This document shows positions 18,584 through 26,597 of a stretch of 64,000 nt of DNA, piece after piece (positions within the stretch are counted from its first letter, which is position 1; every line of letters begins with the position of its first letter). Below the pieces are notes generated by a model that worked only from the letters and a program-made list of their open reading frames with translations, had not been told where the DNA came from and searched no databases. Source of the stretch: Chitinophaga sedimenti (GTDB lineage Bacteria > Bacteroidota > Bacteroidia > Chitinophagales > Chitinophagaceae); the NCBI RefSeq assembly GCF_023156195.1, contig NZ_JAKUKA010000001.1, positions 434,001-498,000 of the forward strand. Direction: 5' to 3'. A program made the position numbers and the translations under genes.

Positions 18584-20642
18584 TTATCTGATATAGAAAG
18601 TCTGGCTGAACGCGCCGTTCACCGCTACATCCCAGGCCTCCACGCGTACCCATTTGCGGCCGCGCAGCGGGCTGTTAAAAGTAAAAGTGTCGCGGCCAAA
18701 TGCGGTGGTTTGCTGCAACGTATGTTTTTCACGGTATACTTTTTCGCCGTCACCCGAAATGACTTCCACAAACTGTAATGGGAAGGTCCAGTCGAGCGTG
18801 AGTTTAATTTCCGCGGTGCCGTTGGCTTTCAGCTGCAGGGTGTTGCCGGACGTTTTACCGTTAACGGTTAACGAGGGCATCAGCACTTCGCCCGTAGAGC
18901 CAAAGAAGCGGCCATGCTGCATCGCGGAAAGGATCGGCTGCCAGCTGTCCCGGTACTTCGGTAACTTGTCCAGCATCAGGTAGTTTACGTTCATGTGGGC
19001 GTACATTTCATTTGCGGGGTGATGGTAAACAGGTCGGCTTCGCAGATCACTGTTTTTTTCAATCCCCAATTATTCATGTCATCCATCAGGTCGAGCACAC
19101 GTAAGCCGAGTCGCGGCTTGGAGAGGTCGGCGGGCATTGCTTTCAGGCGGCGCCCATGAACCGGTCCGATAAAAAGAAGGGTTCGTGATTATAGATGTCG
19201 GGTGTATTTACAGAACCTTTTGTGCGCGGGTGCGCCGTCCATGCCAGTCCCTGCTCATCTTCCAGCAGGCGCAACATTTCTTCTTTATTTCCCACATGGT
19301 ATACCTTGCCGTAGCCGGGCTTATCTTCTACATACGGCACGCCCTGTTTGCGCGACATTACCCAATACACCGGTTTGGGAAATATGTCGAGCCAGTGACC
19401 GCCGAAGAACTCGTTGGGCTCTTCGCCGGGCAATAACAGGAAGTCTTTGTCCGACTGCGTTTCACACAATTCAAACAGCGCTTTCAGCTGTGGTAAACGT
19501 TTTTCATCCGGCCTTTCGGGTCTGCTGTATAGTGGAATTCCGCGAGGTGGACGATGTCGACCCCCATCTTTTTAAATACGTTGACGAAGGACGGCGGATC
19601 TTTTTGCCGGGCATCATCACATTCATCACATATTCATTATGAAAGTGGCTCGACATGGTTTTGAACCCGGGCAGTTTTACATATTGATCGTCATGCGTGA
19701 ATTTCTTTACGGCTGTAAAAGCTGCTTCCGCGTTCCGGTTGTCGATGAGGCAAAAGAAGTTCAGGCGCTGTTTGCTGCCGGGGGCGCATTAAACCAGGGC
19801 ACAAAACGCTTGTCGCCTTCCAGTTCCTGTCGGATACCGATGCCGTAACCTTTCAGCAGGTGACGGTATTGATCGCCATACCAGGTAAAGCGCAGGTTGA
19901 ACGCTTCATCCAACGGATAAAAATATTGATGCGGAGGTGGAAAAACCGCCAGGGCACCTTGCGCGCCGGAAGCTGCAATGCTGCGATACTTAACGGCCAG
20001 GTGCTGTGCGGTGTCGCCTGCGCGCACCGGTTGCTGCATCAGGCTGTCACCCGTATTGATCCAGGAAACCTTTTGCCAGGAAGCATCCTGACTGATCAGT
20101 CCCGCGTCGAACACGATGGCTTTGGCATCTTTGGGAGAAGCAATAACGGCGGCCACATTGAACATTGGACTGCCGTTATAAAAGGTTACTTCCAGCGACC
20201 CCTCAAAAGTTTCAGCTCTTAGCTGACCGATGGTAACGATCGTTCTGCTGCCTTCGCTTTTTACCGCCGCCGCCGTTTTCCGGAAGGCGAGGGGATAGGT
20301 GTCGAATGGCCGTGTGGGTACCTTATCGAAAAAGATGTTCCAACCGTTTTGCGATAGCAGGTCGCGTTTGCCTACCGTGAGCAGGAAGGCGGGATCGATA
20401 TTAGTGGCGATGGGTTGCCCGTCCAGTGAAACACGCTTAAACAATGGCTTGGCGGGACTAAGATCGAAGGTTACTTTGCCCGTGGCGGATGTTCCCGCGG
20501 GCCAGGTAATGTCCAGCAGGGAACCTTGCTGGCGTACAGTCACGCCGTTACCGGCAACGAATCCTTTAAGGTCCGCCTTGGGTTGTGCGGTGGACATAAC
20601 GGTGACGAATATGGGAAGAATGGATAACAGGGGAAGTTTCAT
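18584..20642 (-). CDS. secreted PHP-like (CehA/McbA-type) metallohydrolase-like protein, at least five frameshifts
   Basis: This secreted protein of about 685 residues starts MKLPLLSILPIFVTVMSTAQ, a signal peptide. The first 290 residues look like beta-sandwich modules. After a break near 19785 (C5 for C6) come histidine- and acid-rich motifs suggesting a PHP-type metal site: MSSHFHNEYVMNVMMPGK, IVHLAEFHYTADP, LLLPGEEPNEFFGGHW and WTAHPRTKGS. A beta-rich C-terminal domain follows, ending TFYIR. Further breaks lie near 19610 (A5 for A6), 19515, 19128 and 19010, mostly single-base contractions. The metal-site assignment is inferred from motifs; substrate and exact family are uncertain. Confidence 0.6.
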
Positions 20643-20718
20643 GACGCGCTTTTAGTGAAACCGAAATATACTGCAATCACATGGCAAAGGCGAAACGCTC
20701 ATCACAAAAATCAACCTA

Positions 20719-20744
20719 TTTGGTATTTAAAAATATTGTATTTG
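20719..20744 (+). promoter_or_regulatory. putative promoter of the 20808 lipoprotein
   Basis: TTTG (20719-20722) is followed after 16 nt by TATTTG (20739-20744), which resembles the Bacteroidota -33/-7 pair with a shortened -7 box. The TSS would lie about 55-60 nt before the ATG. Confidence 0.4.
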
Positions 20745-20807
20745 TACAGCCGTAACGGAAACCCATCAACTCTGAGTTATTTTCATTATCTATAACCAAT
20801 AACACCT

Positions 20808-21677
20808 ATGAAATCCTTCTATGCCTTAGCAATAGCGGCTTTAGTATGCCTTGCCGCCTGTTCTAAAGATGACAGTCCCAAAACGGACACTCCTGCCAAT
20901 GTGCTTTATAACAAAGTTTTAGGTAAATGGTCTTTCGGCAGCCTCGTACTCGAAGCCCGCAGGCAGCCGGTAGAAAAAGGGAGTCCGCTGTACCGCAAAC
21001 TCTCTTCGGGCCTTGCTAAAGAAGCCGATATGGGCAATGGCTTTATCGAGTTCCTGAGCGACAGTTCTTATTACATTTCTGATGCGCTGGGCAATGTGTT
21101 CAGCGGTCAATTCTCCGCGAAAGACAGTACCAGCATATCTTTGGGTGCATTCGGCTCCATCAGCAACATCAGCTTTGCCGATAAGAATATCGGCTTTCTG
21201 CTTACTTATAACGGTGGCAAAACACTTACTATCGAAGCGAACAAAGCAGCGCCGATTGTGATGGATGATCGTTCCAAACTGTTGTGCCGCAGCTGGTACG
21301 TAACGAAGGAAGAAGCCGGTGAAACCCTGTTCGGCTGGGAATTTGAATACAATGATAATGGACATGTAGATTCTACATACATTGACAGCGTTGCTATTCA
21401 GCTGACCGGATCGGGTACCTATATTGTGCAGACGTTCAGCAGAAACGTGGTGAAGTCAGCTGAGATGGCCAACTGGAAATGGGATGCCACCAAGACCGAT
21501 CGCTTCCTGTACTGGTGGGGTAACGAAGCACCCAATCCCGATACGGACTTTGTAACGGTACGCGAACTGACGGGCAGCGTGCTTAAAACAGCAGAACTGA
21601 TGGACCTTAACAGTGACGGAATCACGCGTCCGGACGAGCTCCTGATGTATACACTGAAGCCGGCCGTCAAAAAATAA
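20808..21677 (+). CDS. lipoprotein of unknown function with EF-hand-like C-terminus
   Basis: An SPII signal (ALVCLAACSKDD) leads into a 289-residue beta-rich protein. Short lipocalin-like strand patterns (LGKWSFGSLVL) start the mature part. A calcium-loop-like motif MDLNSDGITRPDELL lies near the C-terminus. It is predicted to be in the outer membrane or on the surface. I do not recognise a named family. The gene stands alone, with its own promoter-like sequence and terminator. A small out-of-context frame at 41501 ends with a similar EF-hand-like motif. Confidence 0.8.
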   Translation: MKSFYALAIAALVCLAACSKDDSPKTDTPANVLYNKVLGKWSFGSLVLEARRQPVEKGSPLYRKLSSGLAKEADMGNGFIEFLSDSSYYISDALGNVFSGQFSAKDSTSISLGAFGSISNISFADKNIGFLLTYNGGKTLTIEANKAAPIVMDDRSKLLCRSWYVTKEEAGETLFGWEFEYNDNGHVDSTYIDSVAIQLTGSGTYIVQTFSRNVVKSAEMANWKWDATKTDRFLYWWGNEAPNPDTDFVTVRELTGSVLKTAELMDLNSDGITRPDELLMYTLKPAVKK

Positions 21678-21686
21678 CGATATGGA

Positions 21687-21723
21687 AAAGTCCCTGTAAC
21701 CCTTTGTTGCAGGGACTTTTCAA
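21687..21723 (+). terminator. terminator of the lipoprotein gene
   Basis: An 11-bp stem AAAAGTCCCTG/CAGGGACTTTT has a 13-nt loop. Its T4 tail is part of the stem. The loop contains the 15-nt sequence shared with the region before the first tRNA-Ser(TGA). Confidence 0.8.
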
Positions 21724-21774
21724 CTTTATTAAGAAATTTTTTGAAAAGTCCTTCGGTTTTATCACCTTTGCGCC

Positions 21775-21858
21775 GGAGGAATGGCAGAGCGGTCGATTGC
21801 GGCAGTCTTGAAAACTGTTGACTGTAACAGGTCCGGGGTTCGAATCCCTCTTCCTCCG
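21775..21858 (+). tRNA. tRNA-Ser (anticodon TGA), second copy
   Basis: All 84 nt are identical to 14128-14211: acceptor GGAGGAA/TTCCTCC, anticodon TGA and a long variable arm. Upstream, CACCTTTG partially matches the -7 box. Confidence 0.95.
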
Positions 21859-21867
21859 CTGAAATTT

Positions 21868-21893
21868 GCCTGGCTTGTTGGCCGGGCTTTTTT
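21868..21893 (+). terminator. terminator after tRNA-Ser copy 2
   Basis: A 7-bp stem GCCTGGC/GCCGGGC (one G-U pair) is followed by T6. It is unrelated in sequence to the terminators of the first copy. Confidence 0.7.
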
Positions 21894-21905
21894 GTTTAGT
21901 GCGGG

Positions 21906-22145
21906 TTATAACAATTTGACTGTAAAAGGCCCGGAGCTGAATCGCTTTATGAGGAGCGCTCGACCACGGTAGTCCCCTGCGCCTTGTCTGCGTCGTACCA
22001 CGCCACCGTTTTCCAAGTATTTATCTTTCTCAAACAATATCTGATCGATGATTACAGCGCCCAAGACCGACATCATGAAAGCCAAAAGGGCTCCTCCCAG
22101 TCCCGCGAATTGCTGATAATTATGGGCGTCGTCGAAAGTTGTCAT
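21906..22145 (-). CDS. hypothetical small membrane protein
   Basis: From the ATG at 22145 (MTTFDDAHNYQQFAG) a 79-residue frame encodes one clear hydrophobic helix (LGGALLAFMMSVLGAVIID), then a basic tail. The last 30 codons run through the tRNA-like fragment, so the true C-terminus may be earlier if a base is missing. No family is recognised. Confidence 0.4.
   Translation of the reverse strand: MTTFDDAHNYQQFAGLGGALLAFMMSVLGAVIIDQILFEKDKYLENGGVVRRRQGAGDYRGRALLIKRFSSGPFTVKLL
21908..21950 (+). pseudogene. possible decayed tRNA-Ser 3' fragment
   Basis: TTTGACTGTAAAAGGCCCGG resembles the variable arm and T-arm of the adjacent tRNA-Ser (GTTGACTGTAACAGGTCCGG), followed by a degraded T-loop GAGCTGAATC. 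The similarity is imperfect, so this is weaker than the fragment at 14259-14331. Confidence 0.35.
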
Positions 22146-22167
22146 AATTACACAGGTAGGTTGTTTA

Positions 22168-22473
22168 CTAAATCTTATCGGCAAGTTTATCGTTCCCACT
22201 TGCAAAGTGTTCTTTCCATTTTTTTGCTTCCTCAATAGGTATGCGGATTAGCCGGTGTGTACATGTATTTAGTCCCCGGCAGTCCGGCCTGTAGTGGTAT
22301 CTGTATGCCTGTCTGCTATCGCAGATATACACGGTAATGCTATTGCAGCTGATGTGACATGTAAGCAGGCAGACACATAGAATTAGTGTTCTGGTAAAGT
22401 GATTTGGGTGATGCCGGGACAAATTAATGCGGTTAGCTCGTGTGGCACGGTTTGGAGCAATAGACGCAGCCAT
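22168..22473 (-). CDS. small secreted Cys-containing protein (YIC...YH...CRGL...C family)
   Basis: The mature region matches a pattern I know from many small Bacteroidota proteins of unknown function: VYICDSRQAYRYHYRPDC, then RGLNTCTH, then a helical tail. Before it lies a signal-like hydrophobic stretch (LILCVCLLTCHISC). The start is uncertain: the ATG at 22473 overlaps the next gene upstream, and an internal TTG near 22425-22410 fits the signal peptide better. It probably belongs with the upstream small gene. Confidence 0.5.
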   Translation of the reverse strand: MAASIAPNRATRANRINLSRHHPNHFTRTLILCVCLLTCHISCNSITVYICDSRQAYRYHYRPDCRGLNTCTHRLIRIPIEEAKKWKEHFASGNDKLADKI

Positions 22474-22642
22474 TCACCTTTGTATAATACTTTTTTGCTT
22501 CGCGAACAGCGCTTCCGCAGGACTCGAATTCGCCCAGGTACGTTCGGTTGCTGCTATCCGGCGCGTAACGACAGTCGGATACATGTACTTCATGATCGCC
22601 ATTGGTCTGCGCATTTTTGTTTACATAGTAATATTGCTTCAT
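22433..22642 (-). CDS. conserved small protein, MKQYYYVNKNAQTNGDHEVH family
   Basis: This 69-residue protein starts MKQYYYVNKNAQTNGDHEVH and ends CVYCSKPCHTS, with five cysteines and three histidines. I recognise it as a short conserved Bacteroidota protein of unknown function. Its HEVH, DC, ESC, CVYC and CH residues suggest metal binding, but this is inference. Its promoter carries a palindrome at exactly the position also seen before the Ter operon. The response regulator and kinase lie immediately upstream on the same strand. Confidence 0.65.
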   Translation of the reverse strand: MKQYYYVNKNAQTNGDHEVHVSDCRYAPDSSNRTYLGEFESCGSAVREAKKYYTKVNGCVYCSKPCHTS

Positions 22643-22661
22643 GGAATTTGTATTTATGAAA

Positions 22662-22706
22662 CAAATGTAAAGCTCAAAAAAGTGCAATTTTTATGGGAAC
22701 CCGTAA
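22662..22706 (-). promoter_or_regulatory. palindrome plus TAnnTTTG promoter before the 22642 gene
   Basis: On the minus strand the near-palindrome TTACGGGTTCCCATAAAA (22706-22689) is followed after exactly 19 nt by TACATTTG (22669-22662), a perfect TAnnTTTG -7 box. The palindrome's A/T-rich end takes the place of the -33 element. The layout is the same as at 39708-39752. Confidence 0.6.
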
Positions 22707-22715
22707 TCCTGGGTT

Positions 22716-23381
22716 CTATATGGCGCCAAGGTCCTTGCAGTATGCAACCAGTTGTTCATTCTTGGAAAAGCCCAGCGCCTCTTTCATTTGATTGAGCCGT
22801 TTTTCAATACTGCTAAGGCCGGAGGGCTTTATAGCCTTCCGTTGAAGGTAAGCGGGAATATCCTTTTGAAGCATTCCCTGTGCAAGCAGTTTAACAATCG
22901 TAATGTCGAATTCAGAGAATGCAAAAGTGTTTTTTTGTTCTATCATTTGCCGGATGGTACGCGGGAGATATCGGCGGTGTTGTTCTATTTCGCTAATTGC
23001 CTCCTTCAACTCCCGCGCATCATGCCTGGCTTTACGAACAAAACCATCAATTTCCAGCTGCTTGTAAAGCTGGTCAATGACAGCAGGTTTGTTTTCTGCG
23101 GAGAATACCAGTATTTTAAGATCAGGTTGAAAGGTTCTGGCAGCTGCAATGAGTTCGTGCCCTCCGGGTATTTTCTGTTTGTTGATGTCCGGTTCGAAAT
23201 AAAGGTCTGTAATTAGCAGATCGAAAGAATCATTAGCAGTAACGGCTCTCATGATCTTGTTCATAGCATCGTCACAGTAATAAACGTGTTCTGTGTTTGT
23301 AATGGCCAGGTCATCCAGCGTCTTCCGCACAGAAATATTAGCGCTTTCGTGATCTTCAGCTATCAGTACTTTCTTAATCAT
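22716..23381 (-). CDS. response regulator (REC plus LuxR-like HTH)
   Basis: The receiver domain has acidic residues in LIAEDHE and the phosphoacceptor aspartate in FDLLITDLYFEP (about residue 58), with the lysine in GFVRKAR. The output domain (about 150-215) is a divergent LuxR/NarL-like helix-turn-helix (FDITIVKLLAQGMLQKDIPAYL). The gene overlaps its cognate kinase by 4 nt (ATGA), so the two are translationally coupled. Its targets may be genes carrying the palindrome described at 22662 and 39708, which is an inference. Confidence 0.88.
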   Translation of the reverse strand: MIKKVLIAEDHESANISVRKTLDDLAITNTEHVYYCDDAMNKIMRAVTANDSFDLLITDLYFEPDINKQKIPGGHELIAAARTFQPDLKILVFSAENKPAVIDQLYKQLEIDGFVRKARHDARELKEAISEIEQHRRYLPRTIRQMIEQKNTFAFSEFDITIVKLLAQGMLQKDIPAYLQRKAIKPSGLSSIEKRLNQMKEALGFSKNEQLVAYCKDLGAI

Positions 23382-25093
23382 GATGAATGGGCTGTTGGGA
23401 AATAAATGTGAATCTTCAATCCTCTGTTTGAATGCTCAAATGTAGAATGTCCCCCAATTTTTTCAATACGGTTTCCCGTATTCAGTAGTCCATTGCCATA
23501 TTTAACTTGCGGTGAAATTCCTACGCCGTCATCGGAATAGTGGATGTGCACCTGGTTATTTCTATGCTCAAATTTGATCAATACATTCTGCGCCTGGCTA
23601 TGTTTTTTCATGTTGATCATTAGTTCCTGAAGGATATGTTCAACTTCGGGCTGCGCCTGGGGGTGCACATGGTCCCATATCGGCGCTGCGTTTCCCACAA
23701 TGCCTACCCTGGTTTGCTCGGATGCGAAAGACTGCATCAACAGATCGATCTTTTCATGAAAAGGGGTAAGGGATATTGCTGGCGTTTCATAGGAAATATC
23801 GCGCGATCGTTCATACAAATCCTCAATTTTATCGATCAGTAGTTCTTTATCTATCGCCTCATTATGTTCAATGTGGGTCATGATGCGGTAAAGTCCGTTC
23901 GCCACGACATCATGTACTTTTTGGGAGGTAGCCAGTTGGTGTTCCTGTATGGCTTGCCGCGACGCGGCTTCTATTTGCCGACGCCTTTTCCGGTACCAGT
24001 AGATAGCCAGGACTAAAAGCAGTATGCTCGCCGCCAATGCAAGTCTCTGCATGATCAGTTGCAGCTCTTTTTGTGCATTGTCCTTCTGCAACTGCAGGTT
24101 GTCGGATTTATTCTTTTCAGCTTCATACCGGATTAGGGCGAACTGGTTCTTGGCGGCGTTCCTGGCAGACTGGATACTGTCCGTCAGGTATTCGTAACGC
24201 ATAAAGTTGGTTTTGAACTCTTGCGGGGGACTGAGGGCAATGAGCTTGGAGAGAGCCTCCACTTCATCATCCGCGTTATTAAGCTCGCGGGTAGTAGTAT
24301 ACCACTGCTTGGCATAATAAAGTGCGGAGTCCGGACGGGAGGTGGAGTAGTAGTCCGTAAGATGCGCATAACTTGCGTTCAGTCCCCTGGTGTCGTTTGA
24401 ATCCTTGCGGATTTTTAAGGCATGGTTCAACTCCGATGAAGCCGGGTATTTCGGATCTTTTAACCATTTGGTTTTGGCGTAATTGGACAGCAGCCGGGCA
24501 TATTCTGTTTTCTTTTCAGTACTTTTAGCAAGCAGCGACTGGTATAATTTAATGGCTTTGTCGTAGTCGCCTTTCTTCTGATAAGTGAGTGCAATGCTAT
24601 TTAAGGCAACCGATTTATAGTTTGGATCAGATATATATTGGAGAGTTTTCTGGTAATAATTGAGGGCAGCGTCGTAGTTCTTTAAATTCAGGCAAATATT
24701 ACCCAGCTCGTGGTAATTGGCCATCATACTCTCGGGATCATCTTTCCCCTGTAGGTAAGTAAGGGATTTCAGCAGGCTTTCCTGTCCGCCATATTGATCG
24801 CCGCCGTATACTTGTATGATGCCCATGTACGAGTAGGCCAGGGCTATCTCCAAGCTATCGGTGGCAGTGGTAGTGAAAAGGTTAAAATAGTAAAAGGCCG
24901 AGTCATTGTCGACATTGAAAAGAGCCTTTCCCCTTTTTAATATGGGATCGGAAATCGGGGGCGGCGTACCGTGTTTTGGTTGGCAGGCTAAAAGACCCGC
25001 AAAGAGAATGGACAGTACAATTTTGGAGGCTCGCACGGCAGGATGATTTCTCTTAAAAATATCGAAACTTGATCGATATAAAAAAGGGGGCAA
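23378..25093 (-). CDS. TPR-containing sensor histidine kinase
   Basis: An N-terminal lipoprotein-like signal (SILFAGLLACQPK) leads into a periplasmic TPR array (about 45-320; for example ANYHELGNICLNLKNYDAAL). One transmembrane helix (LALAASILLLVLAIYWY), a HisKA_3-like dimerisation helix with the candidate histidine in QKVHDVVANGLYRIM, and a HATPase domain follow. The HATPase carries N-box ELMINMKKHSQA, G1 DDGVGIS and G2 GNGLLNTGNRI. The total is 571 residues in an intact frame. It forms an operon with the response regulator at its 3' end. Confidence 0.9.
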   Translation of the reverse strand: MPPFLYRSSFDIFKRNHPAVRASKIVLSILFAGLLACQPKHGTPPPISDPILKRGKALFNVDNDSAFYYFNLFTTTATDSLEIALAYSYMGIIQVYGGDQYGGQESLLKSLTYLQGKDDPESMMANYHELGNICLNLKNYDAALNYYQKTLQYISDPNYKSVALNSIALTYQKKGDYDKAIKLYQSLLAKSTEKKTEYARLLSNYAKTKWLKDPKYPASSELNHALKIRKDSNDTRGLNASYAHLTDYYSTSRPDSALYYAKQWYTTTRELNNADDEVEALSKLIALSPPQEFKTNFMRYEYLTDSIQSARNAAKNQFALIRYEAEKNKSDNLQLQKDNAQKELQLIMQRLALAASILLLVLAIYWYRKRRRQIEAASRQAIQEHQLATSQKVHDVVANGLYRIMTHIEHNEAIDKELLIDKIEDLYERSRDISYETPAISLTPFHEKIDLLMQSFASEQTRVGIVGNAAPIWDHVHPQAQPEVEHILQELMINMKKHSQAQNVLIKFEHRNNQVHIHYSDDGVGISPQVKYGNGLLNTGNRIEKIGGHSTFEHSNRGLKIHIYFPTAHSS

Positions 25094-25107
25094 GAAAATC
25101 TTGCCCC
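25086..25107 (-). terminator. terminator of the 25121 small gene
   Basis: GGGGCAAG/CTTGCCCC is a perfect 8-bp stem. On the minus strand it is followed by C and T6. It separates the 47-codon gene from the kinase gene. Confidence 0.75.
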
Positions 25108-25120
25108 ATCAGATATAATA

Positions 25121-25264
25121 TTACGGCTTCCTCGGAGGGAGGGTGCCGGTTTCACCACTGGTGTCGCCGTAAGTGGTAACCTGACCGCTGTTATTATGAT
25201 TGCCGTTCTCGGAATGGCCATTGCCAAAGCATGCCATGATGAAGCTAAAAATGAAATAAAACAT
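25121..25264 (-). CDS. 47-residue secreted or lipoprotein-like peptide
   Basis: From ATG 25264 the frame reads MFYFIFSFIMACFGNGHSEN, a short hydrophobic signal with a possible lipobox (IMAC). A polar Asn/Gly/Thr-rich tail ending LPPRKP follows. It has its own -7 box about 235 nt upstream and a strong terminator just after the stop, which supports expression. The family is unknown. Confidence 0.5.
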   Translation of the reverse strand: MFYFIFSFIMACFGNGHSENGNHNNSGQVTTYGDTSGETGTLPPRKP

Positions 25265-25498
25265 AAGGCTGTTTTTTGTAATGTGTTTAGAAATAAGCCG
25301 CCAGTTGCCGGGCAACCGGCAGCGGTTTGTTGAATGCGGGAAGAAGCGCTTCTTGATTTTTTGGGAAGGATGGGCGCAGAAGACGGAAGCTGTTTTTCGC
25401 TTCCCAAGCCGATAACCGACTTCCGCTTTCTTTGCCCGGTGCGAATCAGGTCTGTACAGAAAACCCCTTAGCTATGGAGGTATTACCCGATTGCAGAA

Positions 25499-25506
25499 CA
25501 AAGGTA
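25499..25506 (-). promoter_or_regulatory. -7 box TACCTTTG upstream of the small peptide gene
   Basis: A perfect TAnnTTTG match on the minus strand. A TTG on the same strand (25531-25529) is 22 nt away, slightly too far for a standard -33. It would give a leader of about 230 nt before 25264. Confidence 0.4.
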
Positions 25507-25534
25507 GGGTGGTTAATAGGTTGATTTACAAGCG

Positions 25535-25608
25535 ATTCCAATAATTCCGGTGATTCCGGGTATTCCATTCGTAATTCCGAAAATGCGGGTGTAATTCCGA
25601 TAATTCCG
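25535..25608 (+). repeat. phased ATTCC(G/A) array before the 25624 gene
   Basis: Seven ATTCC(G/A) units start at 25535, 25544, 25553, 25562, 25574, 25594 and 25603. The first four, and the last two, are spaced exactly 9 nt. The array ends 15 nt before the ATG at 25624. The rest of 25265-25623 holds only the divergent -7 box at 25499. Confidence 0.7.
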
Positions 25609-25623
25609 ATTATAAATTCAACT

Positions 25624-26515
25624 ATGACGAAGGTTTTTATTGATTATCAGCAGGCAGTTTGGGCCTATTACCTGAAAAAAAAGGAGGGTAATTCCCTTTC
25701 CTATGGATTAGCGTTTCTTACGCCGGCAAAACTCAAAAAGGACTGCGAAATGAGATGCAAGAAAGGGTTGAATAAGAGAGATGAAAAGGTAATAAGGCTA
25801 TTTTGTGGGGAGTTAGATGTTTCGAAGTCCTGTGAAACTATTATTAAAAGGTGTGATACAGATAGGTTCCGGCCGTTGGTGAATTTTTTGAAAGAAGGAA
25901 CGAATAAACCTGAAGAGAAAAATGTTGAACTCCCGGCATTGTTGCTGGAGTTTCCCGGCAGACCGTGGGATCTATGGAAAGATAATCCTACGCTGGAAGA
26001 GCAGGCAGACAAACCTTTTCTTGATGAAGGCGTTCAATCGGAAGAGAAGGGGGTGTTACCGGAGAAAAAGAGGAATTTCCGGAACATCCGGTAATGTCCC
26101 TACTGGGGCCTACAAAAAAGCGAAGCTGATTCCCGTCAAAACATTGGCTACTATTACATTGGCATTAGCAATGGGAGCTGGTGCTATGTTGTGGTGGCGC
26201 GATACTCCTCCGTCCGGCAGCTGTATGTACTGGGCGCAAGATCATTACGAACCAATTCCCTGCGGCCAGAAAATTCCCGGCGCAAGAATAATAGCATTAG
26301 ATAGTATAAGGTTAAAAAATTTCAGAAGGATCACCCGGCCGGATACTATCAGCTATCAGTCAAAAGGAAAAGTCTGGTACTCAAAAATCAGCGGCAAGGT
26401 GGAATTCTATACCTGGGGCGGTGAGCACCCGGTTGTTTTTGACTACCGGTTGAAGCCGGTCACGAAATATATAATTGACACCTACATTCTTTCGCAGGTA
26501 ATAACCAGTGAATAA
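25624..26515 (+). CDS. conserved Bacteroidota single-pass membrane protein, frameshifted
   Basis: The N-terminal cytosolic part begins MTKVFIDYQQAVWAYYLKKK and includes CDTDRFRPLVNFLKEG. One helix (TLALAMGAGAMLWW) separates it from a C-terminal domain with CMYWAQDHYEPIPCGQK, FRRITRPDTISY, GKVWYSKISGKVEFYTWGG and LKPVTKYIIDTYI. I know this architecture from Chitinophaga-like genomes as a family of unknown function. The frame breaks between 26040 and 26094, in the variable linker. The phased ATTCC array upstream suggests dedicated regulation. Confidence 0.7.
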
Positions 26516-26597
26516 GTTTTGGGATCCAATGCGTTATTCCTATACAGCCGTACTTGCGTCACTCACTTCACTGTAAATATTTTACTATCTTCTCCCT

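Noticed and set aside
25535-25608. possible CRISPR-like array
   Set aside because: Units are 6 nt on a 9-nt spacing with no unique spacers or cas genes.
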